Below are positions 43,497-55,289 of a stretch of 64,000 bases of DNA, piece after piece. The position numbers were made by a program, and so were the translations under genes. The stretch is taken from NCBI RefSeq assembly GCF_037176765.1, contig NC_090023.1, forward strand, positions 8,604,042 through 8,668,041. The letters run 5' to 3'. The DNA is from Anolis sagrei (Eukaryota; Chordata; Lepidosauria; Squamata; Anolidae). Below the pieces are notes generated by a model. It made no database searches. It had not been told where the DNA came from and saw only the letters and a program-made list of their open reading frames with translations. Positions within the stretch are counted from its first letter, which is position 1; the number at the start of each line of letters is the position of its first letter.

Positions 43497-44040
43497 TATT
43501 ATACTGTGCTTTTCTTTAATATAAATTTTTATTAATGTTTTTTCTTTAACAACAATAAGAAAACGTGGTTAGGGTGAGGGGGGTAGAGGGGGAAAGGGAG
43601 GGAGGGTAAGTGGTGAAAGCGGAACAGTGGATGGGATATAAGTGGGTTGGGGTAAGGGAGATGGGGGGGGGGGGGGGAGAGATTCTTCCGTCTCTCTTCA
43701 TATAAGCATTCCCGGTTGCTATTTCTTTCTTTTCTTCTTCCCTTTGGTAGTGGATCTATATAGATTAGGATTCTTTATTGTTCTTATTGTTGTTGGAATT
43801 GTAATATATTATAATATATAATATTATATTATATTATATATTATATTATATCATATATTATAATATATATTATAATATAATATATATAATATATATTATA
43901 ATATATTATAATATAATATATTATATCCATAAAAACAATCCAAAGTAAGAATGGTCAGCACTTACAGGAATCCAGTCTTTAAAACGCTTTAAAATGGCTT
44001 GTCTTAACCCAGCTAATTGTCTTCTGGCCAGCAGCTTAAA
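43400..44040. repeat. CR1-tail microsatellite, poly-G and AT-rich tract
   Basis: Self-complementary catagaatcatagattctatg lies at about 43,414; G-run 43,663-43,678; TA-rich palindromic stretch (tataatatattat) 43,800-43,925. The rest of this stretch was not recognised. Confidence 0.7.
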
Positions 44041-44045
44041 ACTAA

Positions 44046-45105
44046 TATTGTTGTTCAATCATTCAGTCGTTTCCGACTCTTCGTGACCTCATGGACCAGC
44101 CCACGCCAGAGCTCCCTGTCAGCCGTCACCACCCCCAGCTCCTTCAAGGTCAGTCCAGTCACTTCAAGGATGCCATCCATCCATCTTGCCCTTGGTCGGC
44201 CCCTCTTCCTTTTGCCTCCCACTTTCCCCAGCATAATTGTCTTCTCTAGGCTTTGCTGTCTCCTCATGATGTGGCCAAAGGATTTCATCTTTCCCTCTAG
44301 TCTCCTTCCTTCCAGTGAGCAGCCGGGCTTTATTTCCTGGAGGATGGACTGGTTGGATCTTCTCGCAGTCCAAGGCACTCTCAGAGCTTTCCTCCAACAC
44401 CACAGCTCAAAAGCATCGATCTTCCTTCGCTCAGCCTTCCCTAAGGTCCAGCTCTCACATCCGTAGGTGACTACAGGGAATACCATGGCTTTGACTAGGC
44501 AATGGATCTTGGTTGCCAGTCTGATGTCTCTACTCTTTACTATTTTATCGGGACTGGACATTGCTCTCCTCCCAAGAAGGAAGCGTCTCCTGATTTCCTG
44601 GCCACAGTCTGCATCTGCAGTCATCTTTGCACATAGAAATACAAAGTCTGTCACGGCCTCCACGTTTTCTCCCTCTATTTCCCAGTTGTCAATCATTCTT
44701 GTTGCCATAATCTTGGTTTTTTTGATGTTTAGCTGCAACCCGGCTTTTGCGCTTTCTTCTTTCACCTTGATTAGAAGGCTCCTCAGCTCCTCCTCGCTTT
44801 CGGCCATCAGAGTGGTGTCATCTGCATATCTGAGGTTGTTAATGTTTCTTCCAGCAATTTTCACCCCAGCTTTGCATTCATCCAGCCCCGCACATCCTCG
44901 CATGATGTGTTCTGCATACAAGTTAAAAAGGTTGGGTGAGAAGATGCAGCCTTGCCGTACGCCTTTCCCAATCTTGAACCAGTCTGTTGTTCCGTGGTCA
45001 GTTCTGACTGTTGCTACTTGGTCCTTGTACAGATTCCTCAGGAGAGAGGGAAGGGGGCTTGGGATGCCCATCCCACTAAGAACTTGCCACAATTTATTAT
45101 TTATT
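44046..45105 (-). mobile_element. RTE-BovB LINE, 345-aa open frame to the 3' end
   Basis: Minus frame 45,092-44,055 runs open from LWQVL-type sequence through GKGVRQGCIFSPNLFNLYAE, LRYADDTTLMAESEEELRSL, WCWRKALRVPWTARRSNQSI to [15 protein letters not shown] motif C (YADD) and the BovB C-terminal domain are present. The 5' end is missing. The 3' terminus is at 44,046-44,060. Confidence 0.95.
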
Positions 45106-45174
45106 AAAACTAATATTACTATATATATAATAATAATTTAGCTATACATTCACATACAAGTGGGGACAGACGCG

Positions 45175-45820
45175 CCGTTACACAACAAGATGAGTCCTCA
45201 GCAGACACTCTGCTGGCTGTTGTATTGGATCACACATTAGACACTTCCCAAGTGTCTAGGACTGTGTGATGTATCGGCTAATAATGCATGCAGATCCCAG
45301 TAAGGTGGCCTTTTGCAGCTGACAGATGGTAATCTTGTCAGCGCCAATTGTTTTTAAGTGCAGGCCAAGGTCTTTCAGCACTGCACCCAGTGTACCAATC
45401 ACCACTGGGACCACCTTAATTGGCTTGTGCCAGAGTCTTTGCAGTTCAATCTTTAAATCCTCAAATTGTGTCATTTTTGTTATTATTATTTGAAACACAA
45501 TGAGATGAGTCCACAGCAGACACTCTGCTGGCTGTTGAATTGGATCACACGTCGGACACTTCCCAAGTGTCTAGGACTGTGTGATGTATCGGCGAATAAT
45601 GTGTGCAGATCCCAGTAAGGTGGCCTTCTGCAGCTGGCAGATGGTAATTTTGTCAGCGCCGATTGTGTTTAAGTGCAGGCCAAGGTCTTTAGGCACTGCA
45701 CCCAGTGTGCCGATCACCACTGGGACCACCTTTACTGAGTCTTTGCAGTTCGATCTTTAAATCCTCATATCGTGTCAGCTTTTCCAGTTGTTTCTCTGCA
45801 ATCCTGCTGTCACCTATTAT
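45175..45820 (-). mobile_element. Two tandem R4-like LINE 3' ends
   Basis: Copy A (45,185-45,485) and copy B (45,497-45,815) each encode in reverse LKIELQRLWHKPIKVVPVVI and QLQKATLLGSACII and carry the same 3' UTR (agcagacactctgctggctg). They match the plus-strand copy at 4,860-5,280. Confidence 0.75.
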
Positions 45821-45829
45821 TGTTGTTGT

Positions 45830-46555
45830 TATTATTATTATTATTAGAAAATCTTGAATTCATTGCTGGGAACGTGGTGAAGTCTGTACTGCAATTTTAG
45901 AAGTCTGTACTGCAATTTTTATTTTTAGAATAAAAAATTAGAATACTTTTAGAAGTTTGTACTGCAATTTTTATTGTCTGCGGGGTATTTTTCTTTTACT
46001 TTTTCCCCATGACATTTTAAAACTGGATCTCCAGTTCTCTTCCATTTTGTTTTCTAGCCATTGTTTTAGCAACGAACTAAGGAAAAAGTCGTATCTTGCA
46101 AAAAAGTGTGTATTCCTTTTGCGATAAAAAAAATGGGTATAATAGAATATCCAGATCCAAACCTTTGAATCATTGAATGGGTTTCTCCCGTTTAGTTATG
46201 AGTTTTTAAGTAAAACACATGCTTCATATGAACTGTGAGAAAGCTTTTCTAAACCCCACTACATGGTATTATGATTAGTCCTCCTTCAATATGAGGCAAT
46301 CAGGATTCAAATAGGTACTTGCTGTTGCGTTTTCCCCTCCTTTAAAGGTATTTCCAGATGTGTACATACATTATTTTTATGTTTTTAGTCTGTTGGGAGA
46401 GGTGTTCTGTAGCAGAGCAGAAAGCACATTTATTAATCTTTTCTGCTGGTGTGGACAAGCTGTTGTGGCAAGGAAGGAGGACAACCAGCCTTCTTGATCC
46501 CTGTCCATCTTGGCTGATCGTCCAGGGAGGAGATGCAGCTCGATCTCAAATACAA
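45830..46555. other. Unassigned intergenic sequence
   Basis: Starts with (ATT)n at 45,815-45,846. A short duplication, gtctgtactgcaatttt, occurs three times (about 45,885-45,975). Nothing else recognised. Confidence 0.5.
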
Positions 46556-47745
46556 CAAATTGCACTCTTTACTATTTTATCAAGACTGGACATTGCTCTC
46601 CTCCCAAGAAGGAAGCGTCTCCTGATTTCCTGGCCACAGTCTGCATCTGCAGCAATCTTTGCACCTAGAAATACAAAGTCTGTCACGGCCTCCACATTTT
46701 CTCCCTCTATTTCCCAGTTGTCAATCAATCATGTTGCCATAATCTTGGTGTTTTTGATATTTAGCTGCAACCCGGCTTTTGCGCTTTCTTCTTTCACCTT
46801 GATTAGAAGGCTCCTCAGCTCCTCCTCGCTTTCGGCCATCAGAGTGGTGTCATCTGCATATCTGAGGTAGTTAATGTTTCTTCCAGCAATTTTCACCCCA
46901 GCTTTGCATTCCTCAAGCCCCGCACATCCTCGCATGATGTGTTCTGCATACAAGTTAAAGAGGTTGGGTGAGAGTATGCAGCCTTGCCGTACGCCTTTCC
47001 CAATCTTGAACCAGTCTGTTGTTCTGTGGTCAGTTCTGACTGTTGCGACTTGGTCCTTGTACAGATTCCTCAGGAGAGAGGGAAGGGGGCTTGGGATGCC
47101 CATCCCACCAAGAACTTGCCACAATTTATTATGATCCACACAGTCAAAGGCTTTAGAATAGTCAATGAAGCAGAAGTAGATGTTTTTCTGAAACTCCCTG
47201 CCTTTCTCCATTATCCAGCGGATATTGGCAATCTGGTCTCTCGTTCCTCTGCCTTTTCTAAACCCAGCTTGAACATCTGGCAACTCTCGCTCCATGTATT
47301 GCTGGAGTCTTCCTTGCAGGATCTTGAGCATTACCTTACTGGCATGAGAAATAAGGGCCACTGTATGGAAGTTGGAGCAGTCTTTCGCTTTTTTGGTATG
47401 GGGATATAAGTGGATTTTTTCCAGTCTGATGGCCATTCTTGTGTTTTCCATATTTGCTGGCATATGGCATGCATCACCTTGACAGCATCATCTTTCAAGA
47501 TTTTAAACAGTTCAGCTGGGATCCCGTCGTCTCCTGCTGCCTTGTTGTTAGCAATGCTTCTTAAGGCCCATTCAACCTCACTCCTCAGGATGTCTGGTTC
47601 TAATTCATTCACCACACCGTCAAAACTCTCCTCGATATTATTATCCTTCCTATACAGATCTTCTGTATAGTCTCGCCACCTTCTCTTGATCTCTTCAGCT
47701 TCTGTTAGGTCCCTGCCATCTTTGTTTCTTATCGTACCAGATCCT
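46556..47745 (-). mobile_element. RTE-BovB LINE, central part lacking both ends
   Basis: Minus frames 47,615-47,331 (RSEVEWALRSIANNKAAGDD), 47,463-46,729 (244 aa with FIDYSKAFDCVDHNKLWQVL, GKGVRQGCILSPNLFNLYAE and LRYADDTTLMAE) and 46,728-46,546. All RT motifs A-C are readable. The 3' third is absent, complementary to the copy at 44,046. Confidence 0.93.
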
Positions 47746-47764
47746 CAGAGCAATATATCAATTA

Positions 47765-47935
47765 TATTATATTATGTGATAATTGTTTTTAATTGCCCTA
47801 TACTTGTTTTGTGATATTTTGTACTGATGTTGTTCACCGCTTTGAGTCGCCTGAGGGCTGAGAAAAGCGGTATAGAAATAAAGTAAATAAATAAATAATA
47901 AATGATTATATTAATTACATTATAATTATATTAAT
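47765..47935 (+). mobile_element. L2-type LINE 3' tail
   Basis: caccgctttgagtcgcctga and gcggtatagaaataaagtaa with (AAAT)n form an L2-type 3' end. Confidence 0.6.
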
Positions 47936-47937
47936 TC

Positions 47938-48452
47938 CACACCTGGAATATTGTGTCCAATTCTGGGCACCACAATTCAAGAGACAAGCTGGAATGTGTC
48001 CAGAGGAGAGCGACTAAAATGATAAAGGGTCTGGAGAACAAGCCCTATGAGGAGCGGCTTAAGGAGCTGGGCATGTTTAGCCTGAAGAAGAGAAGGCTGA
48101 GAGGGGATATGATAGCCATGTATAAATATGCGAGAGGAAGCCACAGGGAGGAGAGAGCAAGCTTGTTTTCTGCTTCCCTGGAGACTAGGACGCGGAACAA
48201 TGGCTTCAAACTACAAGAGAGGAGATTCCATCTGAACATGAGGAAGAACTTCCTGACTGTGAGCGCCGTTCAGCAGTGGAACTCTGTGCCCCGGAGTGTG
48301 GTTGAGGCTCCTTCTTTGGAAGCTTTTAAACAGAGGCTGGATGGCCATCTGTCAGGGGTGCTTTGAATGCAATATTCCTGCTTCTTGGCAGAATGGGGTT
48401 GGACTGGATGGCCCATGAGGTCTCTTCCAACTCTTTGATTCTATGATTCTAT
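47938..48452 (+). mobile_element. CR1 LINE 3' end, young
   Basis: Open frame 47,953-48,366 from [20 protein letters not shown] to [10 protein letters not shown], then the 3' UTR and gattctatgattctat. The satellite that follows begins directly at this tail. Confidence 0.9.
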
Positions 48453-49015
48453 TATATTATCAATATTATTATCATCATTATTATCAATTATTATTATTAT
48501 TATTATTATTATCATCATCATCATCATCAATATTATGATAATATTATCTATTATATTATCAATATTATCATCATCATTATTATCAATTATTATTATTATT
48601 ATTATCATCATCATCAATATTATGATAATATTATCTATTATATTATCAATATTATTATCATCATTATTATCTATTATTATTATTATTATTATCAATATTA
48701 TGATAATATTATCTATTATGTTATCAATATTATTATCATCATTATTATCAATTATTATTATTATCATCATCAATATTATGATAATATTATCTATTATATT
48801 ATCAATATTATTATCATCATTATTATCAATTATTATTATTATTATCATCATCAATATTATGATAATATTATCTATTATATTATCAATATTATTATCATCA
48901 TTATTATCAATTATTATTATTATTATTATCATCAATATTATGATCATCATAATAATAATTATCTTTATTATTCTTATCATCATTACTATTATCATTATTA
49001 TCATCCTCAATAGTC
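48453..49015. repeat. Higher-order ATT/ATC triplet satellite
   Basis: Six or so units of about 75-100 bp, each with tatcaatattattatcatca, ttattattatcatcatc and aatattatgataatattatc. Unit length varies through the triplet runs. It lies directly upstream of the CpG-rich promoter at 49,080. The Ile/Asp/Asn-rich frames here are artefacts. Confidence 0.92.
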
Positions 49016-49079
49016 TTCTTATTTGTGAACAGAGACTGCCTACATCGACTGCGAACCCGAAGTGTACGGTAGTAGCGCT

Positions 49080-49346
49080 CCCTCTTTAGCCTCATTCCGC
49101 CCATAGATTCCTTGACGTCACCACTCCCTTGTCCGTCCACAATGGCAGGAGCGCTGGGAGAGAAGAGCGCATGCGTGTTAGGACGAAGCAGAGACTACAT
49201 CCCCCAGGGTACCGCGGGGGCTGCGTTGCGCCTGCGCAGAGCGCGCCTCCGGGCGGCCATCTTGGTTGCCGTCAGCGGGCTCCATCAAACAAACGCCAAG
49301 GCTGCTGCCGGTGAAGCGATGGTGTCTCTCCGGGAGGAGTGGAAGG
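49080..49346 (+). promoter_or_regulatory. Second CpG-rich promoter and first exon (candidate EMSY 5' end)
   Basis: CpG-rich block with a CRE TGACGTCA (49,113-49,120), two NRF1-type sites (GCGCATGCGT at 49,167-49,176; TGCGCCTGCGCA at 49,227-49,238), a ZNF143-like ACTACATCCCCCAGGG (49,194-49,209) and a YY1-type GCCATCTTGG (49,257-49,266). It ends in a strong donor, AAG|GTGAGT, at 49,346/49,347. A small frame ATGGTGTCTCTCC... starts at 49,320. EMSY lies head-to-head with THAP12 in other vertebrates, so this may be its 5' exon; that rests on synteny only, because no EMSY protein sequence is present. Confidence 0.5.
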
Positions 49347-49619
49347 TGAGTCCCGAGGAAAGCAGGCGGTGGGCGGGAAGGGAAAGCCCTTGAGACGCTG
49401 CGAAGGAGAGGCTTCGGAGGAAGAGGCTCTCTCCGGGCGCCTTTGAGGTTGGAGTGGAGGCTTGCCCTCAGGATCCGCCGCCTGAGCAGACAGGCAAGAC
49501 CGAGGCTGGCCAAGCACATCAACAGACCAGGCCTCTTAAAGGGACCCCTACCCTAATTTGGAAAGAATGCTGCTGGTCATCTCTAACACACAACCTTCGT
49601 GCTGTTAGTATAAAATGAT

Positions 49620-49944
49620 AGTAAAGTAAGACTTATAGTATATAATAATAATAAATAATAATTGCAAAATAATACTGATAGTATATAATATAATAATATA
49701 ATAATATATAATAAACATAGTATATATTATAATAAAATTCTGATAATATATAATGAATAATAATAATAAAATGATCGTAAAATAAGATTAATAGTATATA
49801 ATAATAATAATAAAATAATTGTAAAATAATACTGATAGTATATAAAGTAATACAATAATATATAATAAACATAATATATAATATTATTTCTGATAATATA
49901 TAATGAATAATATTAATAAAATGATCGTAAAATACGACTAATAG

Positions 49945-49980
<36 letters not shown>

Positions 49981-50190
49981 TAATTGTAAAATAATACTGA
50001 TAGGATATAAAATCATAATATAATAATGTACAATAAACATAATGTATATTATAATAAAATTCTGATAATATATAATGAATAATAATAAAATGATCGTAAA
50101 ACAAGACTAATAGTATATAATAATAATAAAATAATTGTAAAATAATACTGATAGTATATAAAATAATATAATAATATATAACAAGCATAA
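49620..50190. repeat. ATA-rich tandem repeat
   Basis: Units of roughly 120-150 bp with tgatagtatataataataat, aaataattgtaaaataatac and attctgataatatataatga recur about four times. It is in the first intron of the candidate 49,080 gene. Confidence 0.85.
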
Positions 50191-50194
50191 TAAT

Positions 50195-51145
50195 ATAGGT
50201 TCTTGTGGTTTTTTTCGGGCTATAGGGCCATGTTCTAGAGGCATTTTCTCCTGTTGTTTCGCCTGCATCTATGGCAAGCATCCTCAGAGGTTGTGAGGTC
50301 TGTGGGAATTAGGAAAAAGGGTTTATATATCTGTGGAATGGCTGGGGTGAGGCAAAGAGCTCTTCCCTGCTGGAGCTAGGTGTGAATGTTTCAACTGATC
50401 ACCTTCATTAGCATTTGAAGGCCTGGCTGAGCCTGGGAAAATCCCCTGTTGAAAGGGAAGCTGATGAGGAAACACAACATACAAACAATCTACAAACCCA
50501 CCAAGAAAATCCAACAAATGCTACGTTCAGCAAAGGACAAGAGGGATCCTCTCACATCTGCAGGAGTCTACCGTATACCATGCAGCTGTGGACAAGTCTA
50601 CATAGGGACCACCAAACGCAGCGCCCAAACACGAATCAAGGAACATGAAAGGCACTGCAGACTACTTCAACCAGAGAAGTCAGCCATAGCAGAGCACCTG
50701 ATGAACCAACCTGGACACAGCATATTATTTGAGAACACAGAAGTGCTGGACCATTCTCACAACCACCATGTCAGACTACACAGAGAAGCCATTGAAATCC
50801 ACAAGCATGTGGACAATTTCAACAGAAAGGAAGAGACCATGAAAATGAACAAAATCTGGCTACCAGTATTAAAGGACTCAAAAATCACAACAGCAAAACA
50901 ACAGAGAGGAAACAAACAGGCACATAAAATCACTCTCAACAAGGGATTCCCCCCGGGCACTTCCAAGCCATTGAATGCTAATCAAGGTGATCAGCTGAAA
51001 CATTCACAGTTAGCCCCAGCAGACAAAAGTCCTTTGTCTCACACTGGTCATTCCACAGATATACAAACCCATTTTTCCTACTTCCAACAGACCTCACTAC
51101 CTCTGAGGATGATTCCGGCCATGAAAGCCTTCGACAATACAATAA
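50195..51145 (+). mobile_element. PLE with GIY-YIG endonuclease ORF
   Basis: The inverted terminus at 50,195-50,440 is followed by plus frame 50,449-51,150 (233 aa). Residues about 40-110 read GVYRIPCSCGQVYIGTTKRS, TRIKEHERHCRL and KSAIAEHLMNQPGH, the GIY-YIG nuclease of Penelope-like elements with its CxC insert. The tail LHREAIEIHKHVDNFNRKEE follows, then the PLE 3' end (gccttcgacaatac). The RT domain is missing, so it is 5'-truncated and cannot move by itself. Confidence 0.9.
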
Positions 51146-51174
51146 TATGATTGTAAAGTAAGACTAATAGTACA

Positions 51175-51191
51175 CTGCATGTGTGTATGTA

Positions 51192-51227
<36 letters not shown>

Positions 51228-51230
51228 ATA
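51175..51230. repeat. (TG)n(TA)n microsatellite
   Basis: gtgtatgtatgtgtgtgtgt followed by tatatata, at the right edge of the PLE. Confidence 0.9.
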
Positions 51231-51792
51231 GAATAAATAATAAAATATTTTTAAATAAGACTGATAATGTATAATATAATAATACAGATAACTTATAATT
51301 AATCAATAAGTGTTGTTCTTTACTTGCCTTTCCTCAAGACTCTATGTAGTTAAAATACCTAGAAAAAAGAAGACCATTAAATATCTATCTTAAAAAGGAG
51401 AGAACAAACATTTAAAAACCAATACTAATGACATGTAAATTAAAATTGAAACAATAACATTGACTCAGTCTTGCAGGCCTGTGTTCATCTTTCTTCCCTT
51501 CCCCTCCTGGCACAAGAAAAGACAAATCTTCATCTTTTTGGCCTTTGTTGTGAGAAATAGGGAAGCGAAGAGAGATGAATCCATGTATGAAAAATTGAAG
51601 ATCATCAATATTTTCATTTATATTCATAGATAAAGACAGATTAGGAATTATGAGTTGTTTCAATATAGTTTGATTAAATAAGTGTTTTTGAACTGAAATG
51701 TTAACTGCATTGTCTGTTTTTAATTGCTCGTCTGTAATGTGTTTCAATGTTGCTTTTCCCCACCTCAGTCCTTGGAGACAGACAATTAAGAA

Positions 51793-51824
<32 letters not shown>

Positions 51825-52165
51825 TCATCATCCAGTCTTTCCACTGGTAATGGGGGTCAAGGCAGCTAACATATTAAAACTATACAAGGTCCAACAATGC
51901 AAAATCAATACATGTACACGTACAAATATACAATAAAAGCCATTAAGCGCTTTGCAAATTAGACCAACATCAACACTTTTTAATTTAAAAAGGTATGCTG
52001 GTTTTATAGGATTTTAGCATTATAAATCCAAATGAATTTCTTCCCCTGCTGCAACATGCTTTGAAGTAGCTTTATTGTAAAAGGCAACTGAATGAGATTA
52101 ATATCAGAACTAGTAGCAATATCATGGAATGACTCTTTATTATGTTTTTCAAAGCTTTATTTTTT
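51231..52165. other. Low-repeat intronic sequence
   Basis: Mostly unrecognised. Contains (AAT)n at 51,798-51,823 and an old LINE-tail-like stretch (ccactggtaatgggggtcaa) after it. Confidence 0.45.
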
Positions 52166-53095
52166 CAAGCCATTGGGTTATAATGTGGTTTTCCTCACCC
52201 TCCTTGATTCTGTGAAAAGGGGAAACCTTCCTTCCTTGTTTCTTTAAGCCATTGGATGATAATGTTGCTCCCTTCCCCTTAATGTTTTTTTTTTTAGAGA
52301 AAAGGAAACCAACCAGCCTCCCTCCCTTCCTTCCTTCAGCCACCAGATTTTAACATAGTTCTCTTCTTTTCTTTCTTTCCTCCACCCTGCTTTGTTGACT
52401 GATAACAGCCACTCTTTCCAGCCAAGCAATATGTCTTTCTCTTTTCAATTCCTTGTTTTTCTTTTTGGTGGATAGGGAGGTGAAGAGAAAAATTGATATT
52501 GTCTCTAACCCCCAGATTGGTGGCTGCTACTTCATTATGTATGTAGTTTTATGTTTCTATTATCTATTATCACTTCTCTTTATTTGTCTGAATTTACCCC
52601 TTTCCTCTCTTTTCTCCCTTTTCTTCTTCATTTTTAAGGAGAAGGGAGACAATGGTTGTATCTTTTCCCCTTTCCATTCATGATTGGTTAACTTTCTCAT
52701 ATTTATGTTTGTGTCTTCACATATTCCTTGATTTGTTTGAGTGGGGAGGAAGTGTAATGGTGAAGAGATGGAGAAAAAAAAATACTGTTTTCTTCTTCAT
52801 CCTGCCCCAGTTGTCCCCTTGTTTCTGCATTTTTTCCTCCATTCTTGCTTTAGATCACTTCCCATCTTGCCCCCTCCTCACATTACCATGTATGTGCACT
52901 GCTGGCTGGAAGCCATACTTTTTTTCTATACCAACAAGATTCCTACCTTTCCTTCCCCCCTCTCCTTTTCTGGCCTTCTTTTCTGCTCTGCTTTTGTTGG
53001 CCGTAGCATTGCACTTCCTTCTTTCTGGCTATCCTTTCTCTCCTTCACATCAATCATCTGTCTTCACATCAACCATAATTGTTCCTGCCCTTAAC
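52166..53095. repeat. Decayed pyrimidine-rich tandem repeat
   Basis: Motifs such as agccattggatgataatgtt, cccctcccttccttcc and agagaaaaggaaaccaacca recur with drift at about 80-95-bp spacing, most clearly in 52,166-52,400, and fade toward 53,095. Looks like an old minisatellite; the periodicity is my visual estimate. Confidence 0.4.
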
Positions 53096-53454
53096 ATAAA
53101 TGACAAAGGGAGAAGCTAAGCTGGGATTCCAAGAGAAGTGGGACTGAAAAATCATTCTGTTTCTCTCTCTTTTCATAAGCTGTTGAAAGAGATTCGGCGT
53201 TTCGTTTATGTAAGGCAGCCGGCATTGAATGTTTCAATCCCTCACCGAGCCAGAGGATTTCATCCAGCACTTGCTTACTTGAATTTCTTGTAAAATAGTT
53301 TTTGCCAAAAGTAGTAATTTGTGAACTGATGCCAGTCCACAAGCCACTGGGTAGGGGTCCATATAGGATTTACAGGAATGAAAACAATTACTTGCAGACA
53401 ATGGGGCACAAATACAGTTCTGGTCACTTGCACATTAAGGGGTTGGAGAATTGT

Positions 53455-53860
53455 CAGTCATAGAATTGGAAAAGACCACAAAGATCTTCCAGTCCAACCT
53501 CTTCTGCCAGGCAGGGATAGACAGTCAGAGCACTTCCGACAAATGTCAATCCAGCCTGTGCTTAAAAAGGAGACTCTAAACATTACCAAATAGCATATTT
53601 CACTGTTAAACAGCTCTTCTCATCAATGTGTGTGTGTGTGTGTGTATATATTCCTTATATGTAAGTGGAATCTGTTTTCCCATACTTTGTTGCTTTGTAT
53701 TTTCTTCCCTGGAGCAGCAGAAAATAAATTTACTTCCTCCTCAATATGACATTATTTCATATATTTTGAACATAGCTATCATGTTTTCTTCTAACTTTCT
53801 TTTCTCCAAGCTTAAGCTCCAAGCTTAATACCCAGCTCCCTCATTCTCCACACGAATAGC
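53455..53860 (-). mobile_element. CR1-type LINE 3' end, old
   Basis: Reverse CR1 3' UTR (catagaattggaaaagacca, ccagtccaacctcttctgcc) and decayed C-terminal coding region. A (GT)n stretch lies within it (53,625-53,645). Confidence 0.75.
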
Positions 53861-54211
53861 ACTGGTGTAAAAATGCATAAAATTAATCTGCGCAAGGTTT
53901 GGGGCCATCTGCAATCGGGATTCAAGTTTTTGTATCCACGCAAATTATAATCTATTCCTTTCGTTCGTCCCTTCACAGCATTATGGACCTACTACCTAAA
54001 AATGGAATGGTGTTTTTTCTTGGGGGGGGGGGTCTAGTTTGCAGATGTTATTCAGCAAGAGACCCCATAATGTGTTTGCTTCCTGCTGGATCCACTCAGA
54101 ACAGAATGAAATTGAATTTGGAGTGAACCCCGTGAACAGATCAAGTAAGATCTTTAGGCAGAGGTTTGATGAGCAAAGGCTGTTCAATTGACATATACAC
54201 AGTTGTACAGT

Positions 54212-54366
54212 TAGGTCCCTTCCATACAGCTTAATAAAATTCTGCCTTATCTGCTTTGAACTGGAATATACGGCAGTGTGGACTCAGATAACCCAATTCA
54301 AAGCAGATATTGTGGGATTTTCTGCCTTGATATTCTAGATTATATGACTGTGTGGAAGGGCCTTCT
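54212..54366. mobile_element. Palindromic MITE (GGYCCTTCCAYACAG ends)
   Basis: Ends GGTCCCTTCCATACAG and CTGTGTGGAAGGGCC are inverted repeats; the inside is also roughly palindromic (tctgctttgaactg and caattcaaagcaga). A common squamate MITE form, probably hAT-related. No clear target duplication seen. Confidence 0.75.
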
Positions 54367-55285
54367 GTTACTTAATTGGTGTATGGAGGGCAAAGACTGA
54401 AATCTATGAACCTCATAATGGAGGGTGCACAGTTATTTAATTTTTGTTTTTTATCTCAGTTTTGGCACTGTTGTGTTTTTTACTGTGAAAGCTAACTCTG
54501 AAGAGACATAGTGTATACTAAAAAGTCCTTTTTTCCTGCAAGAATGGTCTTTTGCCTCTCATTTCTTTTCATGTGTTAAAAGAATGGTTTTGGTAATGAG
54601 TAAGTGTATGCTAAGTGCGGTTGTTTAATTAATTAAAATAAAACTGTTCATTTAAAAGAAAATCCTTAGTCGATAGAAAAGCAAATTTGCTGCTTAGCAT
54701 TTCCCAGTCCTTTGATTTTCTGCGGTTACTGTTTTGCAGTGCCAAATCTAGAGTCTTTATCCATGCCCTGCAGGCCTCACAGCTGCACTTCCACATTGCA
54801 CGGCGTTTCAAGAGTGTGCCCTCGCCCAAGTCAAATCACGTTCTGGCTGCTGTAATGTATGGCTGTGGGCGTGTGTGTGCGTGTATTCTGGCAACAAGAC
54901 ATCTAAGACGGAAATGTCAGTAGTCCTTCAACTGTTTTAATGGTGATAGAGTTGGGCAGGTTGGAGCTTGACTCTTGCAGTAAATGGAACATCGTGATTC
55001 TGGCTTTGACTTATGAAACAATATGTTGTGGATGTGCATTTACAATTTATATTGCTACAAGGCTGCTGGTTGCAGGGCTGGTAATGATGCAATCTACATA
55101 CATTATGTGTTGCCTCTATTTGCATTCTTGCTTGCAACGGGAAGAGGTAAAAATAGTTGAGGGCACCAAAGCCCTGCTCCCTCGATAACACATTTGACAT
55201 TGCCCTCACACCTGAAGTCATTGCATCAAATGTGTCGTGTCCCTTTAAGTTGTGTCTGGACATAAGGTAAACGCTAACACAGGGA
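54367..55285. other. Unassigned, low-repeat sequence
   Basis: No gene or repeat recognised. 54,940-55,190 has an open frame but no coding signature. Confidence 0.4.
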
Positions 55286-55289
55286 TTTT

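Noticed and set aside
48441-49089. Long Ile/Asn/Asp-rich frames on both strands
   Set aside because: Pure by-products of the ATT/ATC satellite.
49112-49393. 93-aa plus frame starting MTSPLPCP
   Set aside because: It runs across promoter motifs and a splice donor; GC-rich composition alone keeps it open.
52652-53119. 155-aa Phe/Leu/Ser-rich frame resembling a membrane protein
   Set aside because: Made by a pyrimidine-rich decayed tandem repeat; no conserved motif.
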